Below, piece by piece: positions 25,042 to 30,316 of a stretch of DNA of 35,227 nt. The stretch is from Candidatus Methanimicrococcus labiotermitis. Its GTDB lineage: Archaea; Halobacteriota; Methanosarcinia; Methanosarcinales; Methanosarcinaceae. Where the stretch lies: contig WRCE01000021.1 in the NCBI GenBank assembly GCA_009784005.1, positions 1-35,227 on the forward strand, written 5' to 3'. Both the position numbers and the translations under genes were made by a program. The first letter of the stretch is position 1; each line of letters opens with the position of its first letter. The notes under the pieces are model-generated. The model searched no databases, was not told the origin of the DNA, and saw only the letters and a program-made list of their open reading frames with translations.

Positions 25042-26229
25042 TTATTCCGTCGCGTAATTGTCAAAATAATTTTTAATCAAAATAATCGGCGTTCCTTTGT
25101 CGCCGCTGCCGCTGGTCAAGTCACACAGGCTGCCGATCAGGTCGACGTAACGGCGTGGCGTTGTCCCCTGTGATTCCATTTTGCCGGAAAGGTCAGATTT
25201 GTTTTTAATGCTCTTGCGAAGCGCTTTTTGGAGTTCTTCGCCTTTCAGGTCTTTGAATTCATTGTCGGCAAGATACTTCAGCTTCAGCTCATTCGGCGTT
25301 CCGAGCAAGCCGTCGGTGTATCCGGGCGAAACGACGGGGTCGGCCAGTTCCCAAATACCTGCGACCGGATCCTTAAAAGCGCCGTCGCCGTAAACCATAA
25401 CCTCAACATGTTTTCCGGTTTTGTCTTTCATCCGTTTCTGAACGTCGTTGACAAAAACGCCGCAATCTTTCGGGAAAAGTTTGATTCGGTCTTCGGTGGC
25501 TTTGTTGGCGCCCAAAATACCGTAATCGGGATTAAAACCGCTGCCGTCTACCGGCGCGCTCAACAAATCATCAAGGCCGTAAACCGTTTCGGCGCCGGCT
25601 TCTTTGAGCGTTTTTTTCGTCCTGCCCCGTGTGTGAATGTCTGCCGTCAGCATATGTTTTGTAAATTGAAGCGCGGCGCGCGGGCGGTTGGCGAAAACCA
25701 CTTCAATTTTGTCACTCAAACTTTTGTAATACTCAATGTAGTCAACGCCCGTCCAAAGATGCTTCGTTTCCTGCCCGAAAGCCTTTCTGAATTCCGCTTC
25801 CGTCATAACGTCTCTGTAAGGATCAATGCCCGCCTCATCAATTTGTTCCCATGTAATGATCCGATTCCCAACTTCGTCATCGGGATAGCTGAGAACCAAA
25901 TAAACCTTGTCAAGGCCCATAGCAATGCCTTTAAGCATAATGGCAAACCGATTTCGGCTCAAAACCGGGAACAAAACGGCCGCTTCTCCGCCGGGAAATT
26001 TGGACCTGACATCTTTGGCCAGCTGCTCAACCGTTGCGTAATTTCCCTGCGCTCTGGCAACAACGGCTTCTGTGACACCGATAACGTCGCCGTCTTCAAT
26101 CTTGAACCCGGCGGATTCCGATGCCTCAAGGACGGATTGTGTTACAATTGCTGCCAAGTCATCGCCTTCTTTTATGATAGGCGCTTTAATGCCGATGGAT
26201 AGGGTGCCGGTTAATTTCAAAGTATTCAC
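25042..26229 (-). CDS. CofE-like ligase (F420-0:gamma-glutamyl ligase family), long paralog
   Basis: This ~395-residue protein contains the F420 ligase fold of CofE, seen in GTLSIGIKAPIIKEGDDL, IEDGDVIGVTEAVVARAQGNY and VYGDGAFKDPVAGIWELADP. The true CofE, which adds glutamates to coenzyme F420, is about 250 residues; this longer form is a paralog widespread in archaea and clostridia whose substrate is not established. The start is ambiguous: GTG 26229 gives MNTLKLTG, but AGGTGA overlapping that GTG would be a well-placed Shine-Dalgarno for TTG 26220. It lies about 44 bp upstream of the zinc-ribbon gene and may be co-transcribed with it. Confidence 0.8.
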   Translation of the reverse strand: MNTLKLTGTLSIGIKAPIIKEGDDLAAIVTQSVLEASESAGFKIEDGDVIGVTEAVVARAQGNYATVEQLAKDVRSKFPGGEAAVLFPVLSRNRFAIMLKGIAMGLDKVYLVLSYPDDEVGNRIITWEQIDEAGIDPYRDVMTEAEFRKAFGQETKHLWTGVDYIEYYKSLSDKIEVVFANRPRAALQFTKHMLTADIHTRGRTKKTLKEAGAETVYGLDDLLSAPVDGSGFNPDYGILGANKATEDRIKLFPKDCGVFVNDVQKRMKDKTGKHVEVMVYGDGAFKDPVAGIWELADPVVSPGYTDGLLGTPNELKLKYLADNEFKDLKGEELQKALRKSIKNKSDLSGKMESQGTTPRRYVDLIGSLCDLTSGSGDKGTPIILIKNYFDNYATE

Positions 26230-26483
26230 CTGATTTTTGATAATTTTACTGAATTTTGATAATTTACTGAATTTACTGAATAGTTTTACAGAAATAGTAT
26301 TTATGATATTTTAAATTTGATTCATATCAGTTTCGGAAAAAAATACAGAGTCAGACAGAATCAAACAGGGTCAGACAAAATCAGACAGAATCAAACCGGA
26401 TCAGACAAAATCAGACAGAATCAAAAAGTGGCGGAATCAGATCAAACAAAACCAAAAACAAAATTAGACAGAATCAAACAAAA
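26230..26483. repeat. Upstream gap with a CAGACAAAATCAGACAGAATCAAA repeat
   Basis: Directly upstream of the CofE-like gene is TTTACTGAATTTTGATAA repeated about three times (26243-26285). From 26345 to 26475, units of about 10 bp (CAGACAAAAT, CAGACAGAAT, CAAACAGGGT) repeat in tandem and lead into hairpin element copy 5. Confidence 0.8.
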
Positions 26484-26583
26484 ACCACATAAACCACCTC
26501 CTTTTTCGGAGTTGGGCGATGCGAAGCAGCGCTCAAATCCGAAAATGGAGATTTCGGCAAAATATAAACGAAAAATAACAAAC
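26484..26583 (-). repeat. Dispersed hairpin element, copy 5
   Basis: The reverse strand reads GTTTGTTATTTTTCG, hairpin at 26497-26550, then GGAGGTGGTTTATGTGG. As in copy 1, the right arm has GAAAAAGGAGG (one unpaired base), and the loop has GAGCGC for GTGCGC. Copies 1 and 5 share these details and may be a subfamily. Confidence 0.92.
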
Positions 26584-26730
26584 GGCAAACAAAATATAAA
26601 CGAAAAATAACAAACAGCAAACAAAATCAAAACAAAATCAGGCAGTATCAAATAGAGTCGGAATCGGATCAAACAGAGTCAGACAAAATCAAACAGAGTC
26701 GGAATCGATCAAAAACAAAACATCGGATTT
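26584..26730. repeat. CAAACAGAGTCGGAATCGGAT-type repeat
   Basis: Further short units (AATATAAACGAAAAATAACAAAC twice, TCAAACAGAGTCGGAATC twice) follow the element up to the stop of the YdeI-type gene. Confidence 0.75.
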
Positions 26731-26958
26731 TCACATCCGGGCACTGTAATCCATCCCCATGTACTTATCGCCCGACTTTAATTCTTCTAACATTTGATTC
26801 AATCGCTTCAATCGCGTTTCATTCTTTTTTGCCCGCGAAATCCAGCCGACATAATCGTTTTGCTGATAAGGCGGTCGCTTTTCATAAAGGTCAAAAAGAC
26901 CGGCTTTTGTCAGCGCCATTCGCACATCTTCCGGCATCGGATAAACCGGCCGTTTCAA
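26731..26958 (-). CDS. YdeI/OmpD-associated C-terminal domain protein, probably truncated
   Basis: The 75-residue product carries the C-terminal domain of the YdeI/OmpD-associated family: PEDVRMALTKAGLFDLYEKRPPYQQNDYVGWISRAKKNETRLKRLNQMLEELKSG. Relatives are 150-200 residues and carry an N-terminal half that is missing here. The only start in frame is TTG 26958. Family-like sequence continues upstream in frame (KFCEEIFTDSSKLKRP), then five in-frame copies of a 15-bp repeat (STVHS or STAHS), and a stop with no start codon between. This looks like a gene whose 5' part was lost and replaced by repeat. Expression is doubtful. Confidence 0.6.
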   Translation of the reverse strand: MKRPVYPMPEDVRMALTKAGLFDLYEKRPPYQQNDYVGWISRAKKNETRLKRLNQMLEELKSGDKYMGMDYSARM

Positions 26959-27005
26959 CTTCGATGAATCCGTAAAAATCTCCTCGCAAAATTTGGATGA
27001 ATGTG

Positions 27006-27079
27006 AATGAACAGTTGATGAATGAACAGTTGATGAATGAACAGTTGATGAATGAGCAGTTGATGAATGAGCAGTTGAT
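27006..27079. repeat. 15-bp tandem repeat (TGAATGAACAGTTGA)
   Basis: Five copies, the last two with GCAGTTGA instead of ACAGTTGA, lie upstream of the YdeI-type remnant. Between 27080 and 27254 I see no gene. Confidence 0.92.
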
Positions 27080-27254
27080 ATCAGAAATTTTCAGAAACGA
27101 AAGCCTATATTAAAATCAAATTGAGAATTCGATCGGAAAATAAAAAATAAATGGGTAAAAAGAGGCGGGCACAGAAAGGCGGACACAGAATAGTGAATTT
27201 GAGAGAGCACACAGAAAAAGGCAGATGTGCGCCGTCTCAAATTTTCATTTTCAC

Positions 27255-28502
27255 TCAGAAATATCCGATTTTTACGTTGTGGGTGTAGCTTTGAAGCGGT
27301 GTCAGTTTGTAATCTTCAAGCAAAACATCGTATGTGTTGTTAATCGGCACGGAAAGCGAGATTTCTTTTGTTCGTCCGTAACGGCCTTTGCTCACGACCA
27401 CGGCGTTGATAATGCCGAGCATGTCCAGTTCCGACATCAAATCGGTGACGCGGCGCTGTGTCAAGATATCCATATCAATGGTTTTGCACAGTTTTCTGTA
27501 AATGTTGTACACTTCGCCGGTGGTGATACTCTGCGTCCCGAGATTTTGATTCTGGGCGCTGATGTTAAGTGAAACAATGCTGAATAAGACCAGTTTTGAT
27601 TGCGTCGGCAGCGTTCGGACCACTTCGACAATGCGGTCAACTTCTATTTTATCTTGCGCAACGCGGACATGGACTTCCGTCACATATTTTTCTTCGCGGC
27701 GCTCGGCGATTTCACCGGAAACGCGAAGCAAATCAAGCGCGCGGCGGGCATCACCGTGTTCCTGAGCGGCCAGCGCGGCGCAGAGCGGGATTACGGTTGA
27801 ATCTAAAACGCCTTTGTTGTACGCGATTTCTGCGCGCTGGTAAAGAATGTCCCGGATTTGATCGGCGTCATACGGCGGGTAGATGATTTCTTCTTCGCCG
27901 AGAGAGCTTTTCACGCGGGCGTCTAAAAATTCGGTAAATTTCAAGTCGTTGGAAACGCCGATGATGCTGACTTTTGCTTGTTTCAGGCTGGAATTGATGC
28001 GGGATAAATTGTAAATCACGTCATCTCCTTTTTTAACAAGCTTGTCGATTTCGTCTAAAATCACAATCAAAACTTGTTCTTGCGTGTCAAGCACTTCTTT
28101 AAACTTTTGGAAAACTTGATCCGTCGGCCAGCCGGTCATCGGAATATCTTCTCCGAATTGACGGGCCAGATTGGCCAAAAGACGGTATTGCGTGTCGATT
28201 ACTTCGCAGTTGACATAAATAACCGAACATTTCACGCCCACGCGGTCACTCATGTTTTCCAGTTCTTTGCCGACATAACGGGTCACCGCAGTTTTTCCCG
28301 TTCCGGTTTTCCCGTAAATCAATATATTTGAAGGCGTTTCGCCCCGAAGAGCCGAAACTAAAATCGTTGCCAACTCTTCCGTTTGGTTATCGCGGTGAAC
28401 CAAAACGTCGGGCGTGTATGAATGCCTTAAAACTTCCTTGTCTTTAAAGATAGATTCGTTTTCAAGCAGGCGTGTAAATAACTTATCGAGGGAGCTTGTC
28501 AT
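27255..28502 (-). CDS. cdc6: Orc1/Cdc6 replication initiator
   Basis: The 415-residue AAA+ protein binds replication origins and loads MCM in archaea. Walker A is YGKTGTGKTAV (about residues 54-64), Walker B is VILDEIDKL, sensor 1 is SIIGVSND, and sensor 2 is in HGDARRALDLL. The C-terminal part (about 290-415) is the winged-helix DNA-binding domain that reads ORB sites. ATG 28502 follows AGGAGA with 10-base spacing, which excludes the open upstream extension to 28598. It lies between two clusters of ORB-like sites: one begins about 700 bp upstream of its start and the other is 5.4 kb beyond its stop. Confidence 0.96.
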   Translation of the reverse strand: MTSSLDKLFTRLLENESIFKDKEVLRHSYTPDVLVHRDNQTEELATILVSALRGETPSNILIYGKTGTGKTAVTRYVGKELENMSDRVGVKCSVIYVNCEVIDTQYRLLANLARQFGEDIPMTGWPTDQVFQKFKEVLDTQEQVLIVILDEIDKLVKKGDDVIYNLSRINSSLKQAKVSIIGVSNDLKFTEFLDARVKSSLGEEEIIYPPYDADQIRDILYQRAEIAYNKGVLDSTVIPLCAALAAQEHGDARRALDLLRVSGEIAERREEKYVTEVHVRVAQDKIEVDRIVEVVRTLPTQSKLVLFSIVSLNISAQNQNLGTQSITTGEVYNIYRKLCKTIDMDILTQRRVTDLMSELDMLGIINAVVVSKGRYGRTKEISLSVPINNTYDVLLEDYKLTPLQSYTHNVKIGYF

Positions 28503-28619
28503 AAATATAAATTCTCCTGTGAAATTGATGGCGCGTATCAAACCGCACAACCGGTGAATCGGTAAAGCCGTATTATAAAAGTAGATTATAAACGGCATAA
28601 GCGGTATTACGATTGCATT

Positions 28620-28735
28620 TCGATGCAGTGGACTCCATACAGCATGCAGTAAATTCTATAACATTATTTTTAGTCTATACAGCACGCAGTGAACTTTATA
28701 CAGCAAATTCTGATACAGTAGATCCCGTTTTACCG
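28620..28735. repeat. ACAGCA(T/C)GCAGT(A/G)AA tandem repeat upstream of cdc6
   Basis: Four diverged copies of about 25-30 bp (GCAGTGGACTCCATACAGCA, GCAGTAAATTCTATAACATT, GCAGTGAACTTTATACAGCA and a shorter one) lie about 120-230 bp upstream of cdc6. Confidence 0.75.
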
Positions 28736-28750
28736 AAAAGTCTTGGAAGG

Positions 28751-28769
28751 GAGAAGCGTTTTGCTTCTC
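28751..28769. terminator. 7-bp stem-loop near the origin-like region
   Basis: GAGAAGC, loop GTTTT, GCTTCTC, followed by TTTG. No gene ends just before it on either strand, so its role as terminator is uncertain. Confidence 0.4.
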
Positions 28770-28879
28770 TTTGACAAATACCGTCACGCAGTTGTGCAGA
28801 CAATCATGAGAATCATAACAATCATTCATGATGTGTGCAACAGGGAATGTTTTTTGGGCTCCGTTTTTTTGCTTTGGGT

Positions 28880-29006
28880 TTATGTTAAAATTTTTGTTAC
28901 ATTTTTGCTAAAACTTTTGTTAAATTCTTGCTAAAATTTTTGCTAAATTCTTGCTAAAATTTTTGCTAAAACTTTTGTTAAAATTTCGCTAAAATTTTTG
29001 TTGAAT
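28880..29006. repeat. AT-rich tandem repeat (TTTTTGCTAAAATT units)
   Basis: About eight to nine units of 15-17 bp built on (A/T)TTTTTGCTAAAA(T/C)T lie 380-500 bp upstream of cdc6. AT-rich direct repeats next to initiator sites are typical of DNA unwinding regions; here the function is inferred from position. Confidence 0.75.
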
Positions 29007-29110
29007 TTTATGTTTTAGTTTTATGTTTAGTTTTAATTTTATAAAGCAAAATTTTATATTTTTGATTTGTATCATCAATTTTTGTTTTTAATTCTCGAAT
29101 GGGTGTGGCA

Positions 29111-29164
29111 ATGTAATTTATTCGATAAAATTTGTGCTTGCCGTGCAAGCACTTGCAATTACAT
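29111..29164. other. Nested inverted repeat (possible cruciform) beside ORB-like site 4
   Basis: An outer pair ATGTAATT (29111-29118) and AATTACAT (29157-29164) encloses an inner perfect 7-bp stem GTGCTTG/CAAGCAC (29134-29152) with loop CCGTG. It ends 40 bp before ORB-like site 4. Confidence 0.6.
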
Positions 29165-29203
29165 CCAATTGAAGTAAAGGTATTAAAACTTATTGTAATA
29201 ACA

Positions 29204-29223
29204 CCCCCTTATTTCTGATGGAA
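29204..29223 (-). promoter_or_regulatory. ORB-like origin recognition box 4
   Basis: The minus strand reads TTCCATCAGAAATAAGGGGG, followed by TGTT. It is nearly the same as site 2 in the other cluster. The G string points left, away from the AT-rich stretch at 29230-29355. Confidence 0.6.
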
Positions 29224-29225
29224 AA

Positions 29226-29358
29226 TGAGCATCAGTAGACGCATTAAATATAAATTTTTTTCAAAAACCACGTAAATTTTTTTTTAAAAAAACGATGGAT
29301 ATTTCGTATGTAAACCTTCAAAAACCATCATCGGAAACGTTGTCTTTGGCTTGTTGTT
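29226..29358. other. AT-rich stretch between inverted ORB-like sites
   Basis: A ~130-bp segment with long A/T tracts (AAATATAAATTTTTTTCAAA and a 9-T run) lies between ORB-like sites 4 and 5, which face outwards. A 65-codon open frame at 29295 covers it but has no support. Confidence 0.5.
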
Positions 29359-29359
29359 C

Positions 29360-29379
29360 GTTCATTGGAAACGGAGGGT
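29360..29379 (+). promoter_or_regulatory. ORB-like origin recognition box 5
   Basis: GTTCATTGGAAACGGAGGGT. The TTGGAAAC core and GGG string align with sites 1 and 3. The orientation is opposite to site 4. Confidence 0.5.
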
Positions 29380-29582
29380 CAGATAAATGGTATTTCAACT
29401 GGAAGTTTATATATTTTCAAAAGATTGGATTTTCAGTATATTTCCATTCGCTCGTATCTGAAAATGTTAAAAACTTTAATTTTTTTCATTGACTGTTCGA
29501 ATTCATCGTTTTTTTGTTATTATTCAAAAACATAATTTTATAATATTAATTTTGAGCCATGAATTTGAGCGCCGAGAATTTT

Positions 29583-29695
29583 GTTTGTTTTTGATTGTTT
29601 TGTTTGTTTTGTTTGTTTTGTTTGTTTTTGATTGTTTTGTTTGTTTTTGATTGTTTTGTTTGTTTTTGATTGTTTTGTTTGTTTTTGTTTGTTTT
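29583..29695. repeat. GTTTGTTTTGATT tandem repeat
   Basis: Units of about 16-20 bp (TTGTTTGTTTTTGATTGTTT) repeat five to six times and lead into hairpin element copy 6. Open frames here are Phe/Leu/Cys strings. Confidence 0.85.
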
Positions 29696-29714
29696 ATCTT
29701 TTATCATCCCTTTC

Positions 29715-29840
29715 CATCTTGCTTTTTTCAAAAATAATAATGTTAGTTATTTCTCGTTATTTTTTGGCAGAAATCTCCATTTTCGTATTTGTGCGCTGCT
29801 TCGCATCGCCCAACTCCGAAAATGGAGGTGGTTTATGTGG
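29715..29840 (+). repeat. Dispersed hairpin element, copy 6
   Basis: The element starts CATCTTGCTTTTTTC, then TTAGTTATTTCTCG, hairpin 29775-29827 (left arm CTCCATTTTCGTA, right arm TCCGAAAATGGAG), and GTGGTTTATGTGG. It lies downstream of the csoR stop, facing that gene. Confidence 0.92.
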
Positions 29841-29948
29841 TTTTGTTTGTTTTCTTGTTCTATTGCTTGTTTGTTTTTGTTTGTTTTCTTGTTCTATTGT
29901 TTGTTCCGTTGTCTACTCTTATCGCAATCTTCTTGTTTTATTTGAGTT

Positions 29949-30242
29949 TTATTTAATCAGTTTGTCAAAAACATCAATCACTTCGTTTATTTTTTCTTCA
30001 CGAGCATTTTTGTTTTCATTTTTTTCGCTTTCATGACAGTCATTAAACACGTCGCTGACGCATCCGCTTAAATGACCATGCAGGACAATCTTCATCGCCT
30101 TTTTTAAAACGGCTGTACTTGCCATGATTTGATAAACAATATCAATACAGTACTTGTCCTCTTCCACCATTTTGATGATACCGTCGATTTGACCGCGCGC
30201 GGTTTTCAGCAGGCGGACGACAGCAACTTTATCGGCTCTCAT
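29949..30242 (-). CDS. CsoR-type copper-sensing repressor
   Basis: This 97-residue all-helical protein of the CsoR/RcnR family begins with RLLKTARGQIDGIIKMVEEDKYC. The three Cu(I) ligands are Cys32, His57 and Cys61; their spacing (25 and 4 residues) equals the Cys36/His61/Cys65 set of Mycobacterium tuberculosis CsoR. That, and its place 74 bp after the copper ATPase gene on the same strand, argue that it senses Cu(I) and releases its operator when copper is high. A short charged extension at the C-terminus is typical of several relatives. No CsoR operator palindrome was identified. Confidence 0.93.
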   Translation of the reverse strand: MRADKVAVVRLLKTARGQIDGIIKMVEEDKYCIDIVYQIMASTAVLKKAMKIVLHGHLSGCVSDVFNDCHESEKNENKNAREEKINEVIDVFDKLIK

Positions 30243-30316
30243 GTTTTCTTCTCTGATTTTCAGGTTTCGTTCCGGTTTTCAATTATTTCTTTTCAATTAT
30301 TTCTTTTCAATTCCAT

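Noticed and set aside
28743..28934. 63-codon frame upstream of the AT-rich repeats
   Set aside because: It starts in a stem-loop, lacks a ribosome-binding site and has no recognisable family.
29090..29108. A sixth ORB-like site (AATTCTCGAATGGGTGTGG)
   Set aside because: It has the G string but lacks the TTCCA-n-TGGAA dyad.
29295..29492. 65-codon frame over the ORB-like region
   Set aside because: No Shine-Dalgarno, no recognisable domain, and it covers the AT-rich stretch and ORB-like site 5.
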